Made by a program: the position numbers and the translations under genes | Part shown: positions 1 through 8,677 of the stretch, one piece after another | Layout: each line of letters opens with the position of its first letter | How positions within the stretch are numbered: the stretch's first letter is position 1 | The notes under the pieces: model-generated | What the model was told of the DNA's origin: nothing | Databases searched by the model: none | The model's input: the letters and a program-made list of their open reading frames with translations, nothing else | Source of the DNA: Algoriphagus sp. | GTDB lineage: Bacteria; Bacteroidota; Bacteroidia; Cytophagales; Cyclobacteriaceae | Direction: 5' to 3' | Length of the DNA stretch: 64,000 nucleotides | Assembly (NCBI GenBank): GCA_029945945.1 | Contig: JAQSDM010000001.1 | Coordinates: forward strand, 167,986-231,985

Positions 1-858
1 GCTTTGGGACTTTCGCAGGTTGGCGAATTCTCCTTTGTTACTTACGCGTTCGCTTTGCAGCTTGGGATTTTAACTCAGGCAAACTCCGATTTACTAATGG
101 CTGTTACCGCTTTGACCATGACGGCAACTCCCCTCTTGATGGTGGTTTTGGATAAGTTGATTCAACCCAAACTTATAAAAGAATCCCTCGGGAATAATCG
201 AAAGATGGATGAAAATATCGATGGAAAGAATAAAGTAATCCTCATTGGTTTCGGGCATTTTGGATCCACACTTGGGAGGTTTATGCGGGCAAATGGTGTC
301 GAGGCCACAATTCTGGATGCAGATCCTGACCAGGTGGATTTCCTTCGAAAAATGGGATTCAAAGTCTTTTATGGTGACGGGACAAGGCTTGAGTTATTGC
401 ATTCCGCAGGTGCTGAGCAGGCTGAAATTCTGATTTCCGCGATTGATAATACTGAGCACAGCTTGAAATTAGTCAAACTCTGCAAAGAGCATTTTCCTCA
501 TTTGGAAGTAATGATCCGCGCCAAAAACAGGTACGATGCCTATGAAATGATGGAAATGGGAGTGAAAAATGTCTATCGTGAACATCTCGATACTTCTATC
601 AGAATGGGAGAAGACGTATTACGAAAACTTGGATTCAGAGCTCATACAGTCCACCGCCTGGCAAAACAATTCAAAGAATATGACGAGGAAGCGCTCAAAG
701 TGCTCGTTGAGTACAAAGGCAATCAGGACGAATACATCTCCAAAGTCAAAAAACAAATAGAAATGCAGGAATCACTGCTTTCAGGTGAACAAATGAGAAA
801 ATTCTCAATGAATGATCATGCCTGGGACAGTGATGTCATGAAAGATCCCCAAAAATAA
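1..858 (+). CDS. Kef-type monovalent cation:proton antiporter, C-terminal part (5' truncated)
   Basis: The reading frame is open to the left edge, so the gene begins outside the window. The visible part starts with the last membrane segments of a CPA2-type antiporter (about residues 1-50, hydrophobic, beginning ALGLSQVGEFSF, a conserved transmembrane sequence in KefB/KefC proteins). It is followed by a TrkA-N/RCK nucleotide-binding domain with the glycine motif GFGHFG near visible residue 82 and an acidic residue at the end of the second strand (ILDAD). The C-terminal 60 residues are charged and probably cytoplasmic. Family knowledge: such proteins exchange K+ or Na+ for protons, gated by NAD(H) or thiol ligands at the RCK domain. 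The exact ion cannot be read from this fragment. Confidence 0.9.
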   Translation, partial: ALGLSQVGEFSFVTYAFALQLGILTQANSDLLMAVTALTMTATPLLMVVLDKLIQPKLIKESLGNNRKMDENIDGKNKVILIGFGHFGSTLGRFMRANGVEATILDADPDQVDFLRKMGFKVFYGDGTRLELLHSAGAEQAEILISAIDNTEHSLKLVKLCKEHFPHLEVMIRAKNRYDAYEMMEMGVKNVYREHLDTSIRMGEDVLRKLGFRAHTVHRLAKQFKEYDEEALKVLVEYKGNQDEYISKVKKQIEMQESLLSGEQMRKFSMNDHAWDSDVMKDPQK

Positions 859-929
859 TTCTGAGATTGAGGGAATTTCATTTAATTAGAGTAGAATTTC
901 ACCCGATTCTATTCCTGATGTTTTGACGA

Positions 930-2543
930 ATGTCAATTTCCAATCATTTTATTCATTTTCTTAAGTATAAACCAGCAGGACATGTCTCTGCTACCCATAA
1001 AATCAGACGAATCAATTCGAGTTTTTTCATTTTTTTATTTCTGGTTCTCCTACCCTTTTTTGGTCAAGCCCAAAGTCAGAGTTTTTACGATTCACTTGAT
1101 CTTGTAAAATCCTTTCTAAACCAAAATCAAATTCGGGATGCACTCAATCTATTAGAAAATCTTGAGTCTGATAATCCGGGAAATGAATATGTGATCCGGC
1201 TTCGTGGACAGGCTTTGTACTGGTCCAAGGACTTCGAAGCAACCAAAACCTATTTCAGAAAATCGATCTCTGAAAATCCAGAAATTCAACTTGTTCAACT
1301 CGATTTTGGACGAATCTTGTTCGAGTTAAATGAATTGAATGAAGCGGAGAAGGTTTTAAGATCCTTTTTGAAATCAAATCCAAATGATCCCGAAGCCAAT
1401 CAAATGCTGGCTTCCATTAATTATTGGACGGGTGGCAGACCTTCGGTTTCAATTGAATATTTAGACAGGATTCTAACCCCTTTTCCGGAAAATGAAACCG
1501 CTAAATCTCTGAAAAAAGAGATAAAATCTTCGACTTCCCCAAGGATCGCATTAAACACAGGGATTCACAGTGACACACAACCCATGCAATATTTCAGTTT
1601 TCAGGGATCCTTAGACTTTTATCATTCTGCCATGATTCAACCAGGTTTTTCGACAGAAATGCGAAGCTATGAAAGCGGGGAATCTGTTTTGATTTCGCAG
1701 GCAAGAAATAAGTCAACTTTGAACAGGACCGGAACATCAATCTCTCTTCGTGCGGGTATCGTAAAATCCTCTGAATGGGCAGAAACCAACCCAACCTATG
1801 GTGCTGAAATTAGCCAAAACATTTCCTCAGGAATCCAGGCCGCTGTTTCAGTGGATCGTGAGCCCTATTTTTATACCCTGACCAGCATCGATCAGGAAAT
1901 ATTACCGACTACAATCCGGACATCAATTGGAAGAGAATCCGGGGATAAATGGATCGGAAAGGTGTTTTTCCAGCAAAGTAATTTCGAAGATGATAATTCC
2001 ACATTTTCTGCAGGCCTTTGGGCATTGATCCCTGTTTTAAAAACCGAAAATTTAAAGGCAGATCTGGGCTATTCCTTATTGATTGCTGATTCAAAGGAAT
2101 TACGATTTGCGGAGGATTTACCAATTCAAAATACCATCGGCAACACAGACGCTGGCACTGTGATTCCGGGTTCTTACAATCCCTATTTCACCCCCACCAA
2201 TCAAACAGTCCACGGGATTTTAGCCGGTTTAAAATTCAGGTTGGCGCAATCTGTGAGTTTTGGATTGAATGGAAATGCCGGGATTTATGCACAGATCGAC
2301 AACCCAAATACTGTCTACTACGGTACCGCAACTCCAGGAAATCCGAATCGCCCCATTGATCCGAAAGATATTTATTTGATCCAGGTAACCACCACCTATT
2401 TCCCTTGGGAGTTGAAAGCTGCTCTGGATTGGAGTATTTCAGAAAAGTCCCTTCTGACAATTTCTTACCTGCATCAGACCACAATTTATTTTGACAGCAA
2501 TAGCTTCAATATTGGTTTAAAACTCAATTTGTGGAATGAGTAA
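930..2543 (+). CDS. TPR-containing YaiO-family outer-membrane beta-barrel protein
   Basis: A 537-residue protein with a long basic N-terminus, then a hydrophobic signal segment (about residues 29-46, ending FFGQAQSQ). Residues about 50-200 form tetratricopeptide repeats (patterns such as LRGQALYWSKDFEATKTYF). The rest, from about residue 205, has the alternating aromatic/polar strands of an outer-membrane barrel and ends in a strand followed by LNLWNE. This TPR-plus-barrel order is that of the YaiO family and, more loosely, of export porins such as BcsC, PgaA and AlgK/AlgE. It overlaps the next gene by 8 bp, so the two are translationally coupled. I infer that it exports the polymer made by the downstream glycosyltransferase. 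The start is the first ATG; a later non-ATG start just before the signal segment is possible. Confidence 0.85.
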   Translation: MSISNHFIHFLKYKPAGHVSATHKIRRINSSFFIFLFLVLLPFFGQAQSQSFYDSLDLVKSFLNQNQIRDALNLLENLESDNPGNEYVIRLRGQALYWSKDFEATKTYFRKSISENPEIQLVQLDFGRILFELNELNEAEKVLRSFLKSNPNDPEANQMLASINYWTGGRPSVSIEYLDRILTPFPENETAKSLKKEIKSSTSPRIALNTGIHSDTQPMQYFSFQGSLDFYHSAMIQPGFSTEMRSYESGESVLISQARNKSTLNRTGTSISLRAGIVKSSEWAETNPTYGAEISQNISSGIQAAVSVDREPYFYTLTSIDQEILPTTIRTSIGRESGDKWIGKVFFQQSNFEDDNSTFSAGLWALIPVLKTENLKADLGYSLLIADSKELRFAEDLPIQNTIGNTDAGTVIPGSYNPYFTPTNQTVHGILAGLKFRLAQSVSFGLNGNAGIYAQIDNPNTVYYGTATPGNPNRPIDPKDIYLIQVTTTYFPWELKAALDWSISEKSLLTISYLHQTTIYFDSNSFNIGLKLNLWNE

Positions 2544-4137
2544 TCCGGAAAAGAAAAACCTTTGGGCATTCCGAAGGGCAAAAAGCGATTCTCTTGTCCA
2601 AAAGTTTTTCTTAGGATGCCTGATAATGGCTGGTATCATTTCGATTTTCAGGCTGGCAGATTGGTGGTTTCGAGCAGAGCACATTGGGAATTTGGTTTTA
2701 TTCGTCATCCTTTCTTTAGTTTTTTGGTTTGGGATGCTGCGATTAATTATCATTTGGATCAATTACCTTGGAATCAAAAAACCTGAGAAAATCCCCGCAC
2801 CTTCAGGGCTCAAAGTGGCGATCTTCACTACGAGTTCTCCGGGAGAACCACTCTCCATGTTTGAGAAAACTCTGGAAGCATGCTCCAGGATTTCATATCC
2901 CCATACCACCTATTTATTAGACGACACGCGAGATCCGAGATTTCGGGAAGTAGCCGAGCGGTACGGAGCAGTTTGGCTTGAGTTAGTTGGGATTCCCGGT
3001 GCCAAAGCAGGAAAGATTAACGCCGCACTTGGAAAGACTTCTGAAGAATTTATTCTTGTTTTGGATCCAGACCATATCCCCTTTCCTAATTTCCTGGATG
3101 AAGTTTTAGGTTTCTTTCAGGACGAAAAAGTCGGATTCGTTCAGGTTTCACAGGCTTACTACAATCAATTCAGATCTTTTACTGCACAAGCTGCTGCTGA
3201 GCAAACTTATACTTTTTATGGTCCCACTCAGATGGGAATGAACGGGTACAATTGCAGCGTGGCGATCGGAGCAAATTGCACTTTCCGCAGGAAAGCACTT
3301 CAATCCGCCGGTGGTCATGGAATCGGGCTGGCAGAAGACTTGGTAACTTCTATCCGAATCCATGCCGAAGGTTGGAAATCCGTTTATCATCCGGTTGTAA
3401 TCAACAGAGGTTTGGTACCGGAAGACTTCGGCTCCTTTTGTAAGCAACAACTCAAATGGGCAAGAGGCGTTCACGAAGTGCTTTTTGCGGAGGTTCCAAG
3501 GCTTTTCAGGAAACTCTCCTTTTGGCAAAAACTTTCTTACATCACAATTGGAACTTACTATATCGAAGGAATCATTTCACTGATTTACATTCTCATTCCA
3601 TTTTTGTATTTCTGGACAGGAATCCTCCCCGCTCGAATGTTCTTCATTGAATTCCTGTATTATGGCATTCCTGTTTTATTTTTCTCGGTCTGGATTTACT
3701 TACACGTTCAGCGATGGCTAACCCATCCGGCGTATGAGCAGGGATTTCACTGGAGGGGAATGGTGATGAAGTTTGCTTGCTGGCCAGTCTATTTTATGGG
3801 CTTTATACTATCGGTGATCGACAGGGACATTCCTTACATTCCTACTGCTAAACAGGCTGTAATTGGGAAAATATCCCCTTTTGCGAAGCCCCATCTTTTC
3901 CATATTGTCCTTTTCCTGATTACAGTAACCTGGGTGATTTATGAAAGAATGAACCTGATGAGCGAAGTTCGGCTGATCTCAACAACTGAGATTACCTACG
4001 GAATGCTTGCCTTCGCATTTATTCCTTTTTCCTTAGCTGTCTTGAGTCTTTATGCAGTCTGGGAATCGACCCGTTTAACTCCCGTATCTCCCTGGGAGAC
4101 TATTGATTTAAGCAAAATCAAAACTGAAAAGCCTTAA
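2536..4137 (+). CDS. Membrane-embedded family 2 glycosyltransferase (BcsA-like processive synthase)
   Basis: A 533-residue protein with two N-terminal membrane segments (about 26-45 and 51-75), a cytoplasmic GT-A catalytic domain and about five C-terminal membrane segments. Visible catalytic signatures in order are DD (129-130), the DPD metal/UDP-binding motif (177-179), ED (267-268, likely base) and QQLKW (304-308), the equivalent of the QxxRW motif of processive synthases such as cellulose and hyaluronan synthase. No PilZ domain is present, so direct c-di-GMP control as in BcsA is not apparent. It sits between a barrel/TPR gene and a GH26-like hydrolase, which is the logic of a synthase, porin and hydrolase exopolysaccharide unit. 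The sugar polymerised is not predictable from the sequence. Confidence 0.88.
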   Translation: MSNPEKKNLWAFRRAKSDSLVQKFFLGCLIMAGIISIFRLADWWFRAEHIGNLVLFVILSLVFWFGMLRLIIIWINYLGIKKPEKIPAPSGLKVAIFTTSSPGEPLSMFEKTLEACSRISYPHTTYLLDDTRDPRFREVAERYGAVWLELVGIPGAKAGKINAALGKTSEEFILVLDPDHIPFPNFLDEVLGFFQDEKVGFVQVSQAYYNQFRSFTAQAAAEQTYTFYGPTQMGMNGYNCSVAIGANCTFRRKALQSAGGHGIGLAEDLVTSIRIHAEGWKSVYHPVVINRGLVPEDFGSFCKQQLKWARGVHEVLFAEVPRLFRKLSFWQKLSYITIGTYYIEGIISLIYILIPFLYFWTGILPARMFFIEFLYYGIPVLFFSVWIYLHVQRWLTHPAYEQGFHWRGMVMKFACWPVYFMGFILSVIDRDIPYIPTAKQAVIGKISPFAKPHLFHIVLFLITVTWVIYERMNLMSEVRLISTTEITYGMLAFAFIPFSLAVLSLYAVWESTRLTPVSPWETIDLSKIKTEKP

Positions 4138-4148
4138 AGAAACTCAGC

Positions 4149-5303
4149 ATGAAGAAAATAATCTACCGATTTGCAATCGTTATTACAGCCTTGGCAGTTG
4201 GAATTTTGCTGGTTGCAAGTCTGAGCTATGTAGGGAATGAATCCTCCGGACCGGTTGAGGATTTTCTATCCAAAGTGAAAAATGTGGTTGCAAACCTGGA
4301 GGAAGATTATATACTAAAAAAACGAGTGACCAGCCGATCTGGTGAATTGCTTTGGCTGAAGCCGCTTCAGGAAAATCCGGAAAAAATGAAAAATCCGGAA
4401 AAACTATTGTTAGGAGCATTCGACAATCAGGCAATAACCACTTTGCAGCCAATTATCATTTTTGAAGATTCGCTGGACACAGTTTTTCCGCTAATTCACA
4501 TTTACAGCGCATGGGGAAGTAAACGAGAGCAGCAGTTTCCGAAAGATGAAGTCGAATCCATTGTCACGCTCGGTTCCATTCCGGTAATTACCTGGGAACC
4601 CTGGCTCAACGACTTTACATCGGAGGAAATCCCAGGATTGCCGGATATAGAGGAAAGGGATAAAAATGGATTACGCTCAATCACTTCAGGGTTATACGAT
4701 TCTTATCTCAAAGAATGGGCATTGGATGCAAAAGCTGAAGAGGTAACCATCTTGGTCCGTCTTGGCCATGAAATGAACGATCCCTATCGCTATCCATGGG
4801 GACCCCAGAATAATGAACCTCAGGATTTTATTGAAGCATGGAAACATGTGGTGGAGCTTTTCCGCCAGGAGCAAGTGGATAATGTGCTCTGGGTTTGGGC
4901 ACCTCACTTGGCTTATGGAAAGTTCAGGGATTTTTATCCGGGTGATGAATATGTGGACTGGATTGCAACCGGAACGCTCAATTACGGAACGGTCGCTCCC
5001 TGGAGCCAATGGTGGACATTTGATGAGATTTTCGCAAAGTACTACGAGGAATTGGCGACGTACCAGAAACCGATCATGCTTGCCGAATTTGGATCTTTGG
5101 CCGTAGGAGGAGATCGAGCCAAATGGTATGCAGAAGCTCTTTTTGATTTCCCCACTAAATACCCGGCAGTCAAAGCTTTGATTTTCTTTCACAATCGAAA
5201 AGATGCCACCACTACTTTTCAGACACTAAACTGGTACATCAAAGATGAACCAGCTGTAACCAAAGCCATAAAGGATTCATTTTTAAAATGGCCTGTTAAC
5301 TAA
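4149..5303 (+). CDS. Glycoside hydrolase family 26-like protein, membrane-anchored or secreted
   Basis: A 384-residue protein with an N-terminal hydrophobic segment (residues about 5-27) acting as signal or anchor. The remainder fits a GH26 (beta-mannanase/lichenase clan) TIM barrel: LGHEMND holds the acid/base glutamate (E208), followed by PYRYPWG, then the conserved NVLWVWAP and YPGDEYVDW blocks, and LAEFGS with the nucleophile glutamate (E313). It begins 11 bp after the synthase gene. Family knowledge: GH26 enzymes cleave beta-1,4-mannan or mixed-linkage glucan. By analogy with BcsZ and PgaB/PelA, I infer that it trims or releases the polymer made by the neighbouring synthase. The hydrolase class is quite certain; the substrate is not. 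Confidence 0.85.
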   Translation: MKKIIYRFAIVITALAVGILLVASLSYVGNESSGPVEDFLSKVKNVVANLEEDYILKKRVTSRSGELLWLKPLQENPEKMKNPEKLLLGAFDNQAITTLQPIIIFEDSLDTVFPLIHIYSAWGSKREQQFPKDEVESIVTLGSIPVITWEPWLNDFTSEEIPGLPDIEERDKNGLRSITSGLYDSYLKEWALDAKAEEVTILVRLGHEMNDPYRYPWGPQNNEPQDFIEAWKHVVELFRQEQVDNVLWVWAPHLAYGKFRDFYPGDEYVDWIATGTLNYGTVAPWSQWWTFDEIFAKYYEELATYQKPIMLAEFGSLAVGGDRAKWYAEALFDFPTKYPAVKALIFFHNRKDATTTFQTLNWYIKDEPAVTKAIKDSFLKWPVN

Positions 5304-5721
5304 CCCTGTTTTTTTAAGTAAAAGCCGTTTCAAAAAGGGAATTATAAGCGAGGTGGATAGTTCATTCTGTTTTTTGATTTCTCGGAAATCAGGAAATCAA
5401 ACAACCCCATAATCCGGTGATTTTTATCACGGTTTTGTCCTTTATCATTGAATTACTTTTGCATTCTTAAATCCCAGAAAGCATCTTCCTCGTATTTCAT
5501 TGAAAATTCCCAACAAATGGTTGATAAGACCGTTCCATCTCTCTAAAGAATTTTGCCAATCGGCTTCAAAAGAAGGTAAACCTTTGGAGCATGCAATTCG
5601 TGAAGCAGGAGAAATTCGGTCTTAGCGATTGTATAGAGTTGAGGTTTTTTCAGCTCAATCATTTTACCAGGAATAGAAACACCGACGATGTATAGTTTTT
5701 ACCCGAAAAAATTTGAAACCT
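5304..5721. other. Intergenic region with an operator-like palindrome and possible promoter
   Basis: This 418-base stretch holds no ATG-started gene of convincing length. It contains the palindrome and promoter-like element listed separately at 5417-5461 and a 41-codon TTG-started open frame at 5500-5625. There is no clear rho-independent terminator after the hydrolase gene. Confidence 0.6.
5417..5461 (+). promoter_or_regulatory. CRP/FNR-like palindrome next to a Bacteroidota-type promoter
   Basis: GTGATTTTTATCAC at 5417-5430 is a perfect 14-bp inverted repeat (arms GTGAT and ATCAC, four T between), of the size and layout of CRP/FNR-family operators. Three bases later comes TTTTG (5433-5437), and 16 bases after that TACTTTTG (5454-5461), an exact match to the TAnnTTTG -7 element of Bacteroidota. 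The spacing is slightly short for this promoter class. The site would drive the acyl-carrier-like gene and the hydrolase downstream. Inference from motif only. Confidence 0.4.
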
Positions 5722-5970
5722 ATGAACCAACAAATTTCAAAAATCAAAAAAGCCATTGAGGTATTCAACACGTATGGCATCACTCTGACAGGTCCGAGAA
5801 AAAATGATCATTTTGTCAAACAACTGAATATGGATCCGGTTTTTGTAAATGGTCTGATCTTCGAATTGGAATTCAATCTTCAAGTTTTCATCAAAGAGGA
5901 AAAGCTAAAAGGCGCTTGTACTCCGAGACAGGTTATCGGGTTGTTGATGGAAATTCCACGGAACAATTAA
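5722..5970 (+). CDS. Acyl-carrier-protein-like small protein lacking the phosphopantetheine serine
   Basis: An 82-residue protein counted from the ATG; a TTG three codons upstream is in frame but less likely. From residue 31 to about 75 it can be laid without gaps over bacterial acyl carrier protein: FVKQLNMD matches FVEDLGAD, LIFELEF matches LVMALEEEF, and FIKEEKLKGACTPRQVIGLL matches the helix III/IV region. The DSL motif, where the prosthetic group is attached, is DPV here (D38-P39-V40), so the carrier serine is replaced by proline. It should keep the four-helix fold but cannot be a normal carrier. It lies 15 bp before a metallo-beta-lactamase-fold gene and probably shares its transcript. 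A non-catalytic binding or regulatory role is inference. Confidence 0.6.
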   Translation: MNQQISKIKKAIEVFNTYGITLTGPRKNDHFVKQLNMDPVFVNGLIFELEFNLQVFIKEEKLKGACTPRQVIGLLMEIPRNN

Positions 5971-5985
5971 GCTCACTTTTCTTAA

Positions 5986-7074
5986 ATGAGTAAATACAGA
6001 AACTTAAAGATATCGGCCGGACTTAGTTCGGCTGTATTTTTTTGCTGGATTACCATTTCCACCTTTACAAATGATACTCCTGAAATGTCCTATACATTCA
6101 ACCCAAAACTAGAATACGCAAAGGTTCCTTCCGACTGGAAAGGAACTCCAAAACTTAGTGACGGAACATTTCAAAATCTCCACTACCCTTTTGAGTCGAA
6201 GTTTACCGATGTTCTGAAATGGAAGTTGAGCAAGAACCCACAAGCAGAAGAAAAAACAACTGACCAAAGAAAGCTTCAGGGGGAGTTTATTGAGACTTTT
6301 AGCCCTTCGGGAAAAGATGAATTGATCTGGCTTGGGCATGCAAGTTATCTGATCCATCTTGATGGTGTTACTATTCTTACCGATCCGGTTTGGCTGGACA
6401 ATTGGGCTCTGAAGCGCCAAAGCCAACTTCCAATAGATCCCGAGCAATTGCGGGATGTGGATTATATTTTGATTTCTCATGATCACAGAGATCATTGCGA
6501 TGAAAATACGATTAAGCTTTTGGGATCGCTTTTGCCGGATGTCAAAATCCTTACCGGGCTAAATATGAAACCTCTAATCGAATCCTGGACTCCCAAAACT
6601 CAGATTCAGGAAGCAGGATGGTTTCAGAATTATGATTTGACTGATTCACTTCAGATTACATATGTACCTTCCAGGCATTGGTCAAGAAGAGGTCTGATGG
6701 ATCAAAACGAGCGACTTTGGGGCGGATTTTACATTCAATCCGGAGACAAGAGTATCTATTTCATGGGCGACTCAGGATATGGTCCGCATTTTCAAATGAT
6801 TTCAGAAACGCTCGGCGCTCCCGATTATGCACTCATGGGTGTGGGAGCTTTCAAGCCCGAATGGTTTATGAATCAGGCCCACACCAGCCCGATGGACGCT
6901 GCCAAGGCTTTTAGGGACATGGAGGCAAAGCACTTCATACCCATGCATTTCGGAACGTTTGATCTTTCTGATGAGCCAATTTTAGAACCTTTGGATTGGT
7001 TACTGGCCAATCCCGACTCAGTCAACCGAAGTTTGATAAATCCTGTGTTGGGAAGGAATTTGTTTAAGGATTAG
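5986..7074 (+). CDS. Metallo-beta-lactamase-fold hydrolase (NAPE-PLD/UlaG-like)
   Basis: A 362-residue protein with an N-terminal hydrophobic segment (about residues 9-27) that may be a signal or anchor. The metal motif SHDHRDHCD places the HxHxDH ligands at H165, H167, D169 and H170; LGHASYLIHLDG and LTDPVW are typical of the NAPE-PLD/RomA-like branch. Further expected ligands appear in SRHWSRRG, FMGDSGYG and MHFGTFD near the C-terminus. Relatives hydrolyse phosphodiesters of N-acylated phospholipids or cyclic substrates. It follows the serine-less carrier-like gene by 15 bp, suggesting a shared lipid-related or stress role. It ends five bases before the convergent oxidoreductase gene. Confidence 0.82.
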   Translation: MSKYRNLKISAGLSSAVFFCWITISTFTNDTPEMSYTFNPKLEYAKVPSDWKGTPKLSDGTFQNLHYPFESKFTDVLKWKLSKNPQAEEKTTDQRKLQGEFIETFSPSGKDELIWLGHASYLIHLDGVTILTDPVWLDNWALKRQSQLPIDPEQLRDVDYILISHDHRDHCDENTIKLLGSLLPDVKILTGLNMKPLIESWTPKTQIQEAGWFQNYDLTDSLQITYVPSRHWSRRGLMDQNERLWGGFYIQSGDKSIYFMGDSGYGPHFQMISETLGAPDYALMGVGAFKPEWFMNQAHTSPMDAAKAFRDMEAKHFIPMHFGTFDLSDEPILEPLDWLLANPDSVNRSLINPVLGRNLFKD

Positions 7075-7079
7075 AGTTT

Positions 7080-8408
7080 TCAAAATTTGGGAAGTACCCA
7101 AGGCGATCGGTAAGTCGGAGTGATGAATTCATTCGCTTTTTTACTGTTTGTAAAAGTCTGCCTAGCATCGTCCCATTCCAAAACAGGCTCATTTACTCTC
7201 CCTGCGATATTTGGGATGTGAGCATATAAGGCAGCAATCCTTCCCGTCTCCGGTGGACAAATCGTCGTTTCGCGGGACTTGACACAATCCAGGAAGTTTT
7301 TAACATGCAGGTTATGTGACTCACCTCCTTCGGTGAAATTGATTGCTTCGATTTTGGGTGCTTTTGCTTCTGGATCCCATTCCGGGAATACCTGAAATGA
7401 TTTTCTGTCAGCCACAATTGTCCCTTTCTCTCCGATAAAAGCAACTCCATAAGGCTTTTCATATGGTCCTAGTTGAGTCCCGGCGACCATATCCCAAGTG
7501 ATTGGAAATTCCTCATTGGAATACGTGACTGTCATGGTGTCGAAGGTTTCCCTTTGCCTGATGTCAGTCGACAAATTGCCGGCGTAGGTCAGGACTTTTG
7601 TGGGAGCGGTTGGATTTTCCATCGCCCAAATACCCATATCCAGCAAATGGACTCCCCAGTCCGACATCAAACCACCTCCATAATTCCAGAAATGTCTCCA
7701 GCTTCCATGAAAACGATTTGGATTGAAGGGGCGCAAAGCTGTTGGCCCCAACCAAAAATCATAATCAACTCCTGCTGGGAGTGCACCGTCAGCAGCGGGA
7801 ATTGATCCCGTTCCGTAATTGAAATTTCCCCAGATATTTACCTTTCTGATTTTCCCGATATCGCCATTTCGGATCATTCGGATAGGTTCACTGAAAGTGT
7901 AGCCACTTCTTTGTTGCTGTCCGACTTGTACCACTCTTTTATAGTAATCGGCAGCCTGCACCATGATCTTACATTCTCCAATCGTATTGGCCAAAGGCTT
8001 TTCAACATAGACATCTTTTCCGGCTGCACAAGCTGCGACCATGATCAGGCAATGCCAGTGGTCAGGTGTTCCGATGATCACAGCATCAATTTCTTTTTCT
8101 TCCAGGAGCTTCCTAAAATCGCGAAAGGGGGTCGGGTTTTGCCCAAAACTATCCTGCACTTCCTTAATCCTCCTGTTCAGCGCATTTTCATCCACATCAC
8201 AGATGGCAACACAATTCACTCCCGGAATATTCAAATGATGTCTCAAAATCCCAAAACCATGACCGTTACAACCAATTAACGCAACGTTGATCTGATCACT
8301 TGGAGAAATCGGTGCCGACCAAACTTTCGAAGGAAGTATAGAAAACAGACCCACTCCAAGAGAAGCTGTGATTGATTTTTCAAGGAATTTTCTCCGATTA
8401 GTTTCCAT
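7080..8408 (-). CDS. Gfo/Idh/MocA-family oxidoreductase, Tat-exported
   Basis: A 442-residue protein. The N-terminus METNRRKFLEKS followed by a hydrophobic stretch is a twin-arginine (Tat) signal. The NAD(P)-binding Rossmann domain begins with INVALIGCNGHG and continues to VEKPLANTIGECK, which holds the EKP motif of the family. The C-terminal alpha/beta domain contains GGGLMSDWGVHLLDM, with the catalytic histidine. This secreted Gfo/Idh type is abundant in Bacteroidota and Planctomycetes and acts on sugars or sugar acids; some relatives work in glycoside cleavage through 3-keto intermediates. No carbohydrate transporter lies nearby. The substrate is unknown. Confidence 0.87.
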   Translation of the reverse strand: METNRRKFLEKSITASLGVGLFSILPSKVWSAPISPSDQINVALIGCNGHGFGILRHHLNIPGVNCVAICDVDENALNRRIKEVQDSFGQNPTPFRDFRKLLEEKEIDAVIIGTPDHWHCLIMVAACAAGKDVYVEKPLANTIGECKIMVQAADYYKRVVQVGQQQRSGYTFSEPIRMIRNGDIGKIRKVNIWGNFNYGTGSIPAADGALPAGVDYDFWLGPTALRPFNPNRFHGSWRHFWNYGGGLMSDWGVHLLDMGIWAMENPTAPTKVLTYAGNLSTDIRQRETFDTMTVTYSNEEFPITWDMVAGTQLGPYEKPYGVAFIGEKGTIVADRKSFQVFPEWDPEAKAPKIEAINFTEGGESHNLHVKNFLDCVKSRETTICPPETGRIAALYAHIPNIAGRVNEPVLEWDDARQTFTNSKKANEFITPTYRSPWVLPKF

Positions 8409-8567
8409 TTATTTTGGGTTTAAAATATTGAAGCATTAATAGAATCCGGACTGGAATTACAAAAATCCAAACCTGATTGTAAGCTAAAATAAAAAAGATT
8501 CTTTCATCTGATGTCTACTTGGGTATTTGACTGGCAGTAAATTAATCCGGAGAGATCAGGCAAAAAA

Positions 8568-8596
8568 AGAAGGCATAGATTGGATCCATGCCTTCT
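8568..8596 (-). terminator. Rho-independent terminator of nhaA
   Basis: AGAAGGCAT and ATGCCTTCT form a 9-bp perfect stem with an 11-base loop. On the plus strand the stem is preceded by a run of seven A, so the minus-strand transcript ends in a U tract. It lies about 80 bases after the nhaA stop. Confidence 0.75.
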
Positions 8597-8677
8597 CTTA
8601 TGAGATTAATTTTTCAAATTACCTTAAGGTCAATTGAATTGCTGAAAACAGATCCAAACTGTTTCTTTCCTTTTTGC

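Noticed and set aside
4692..5192. A 166-codon minus-strand frame inside the GH26-like gene
   Set aside because: The opposite strand encodes conserved catalytic motifs in the same place, so this frame is a by-product.
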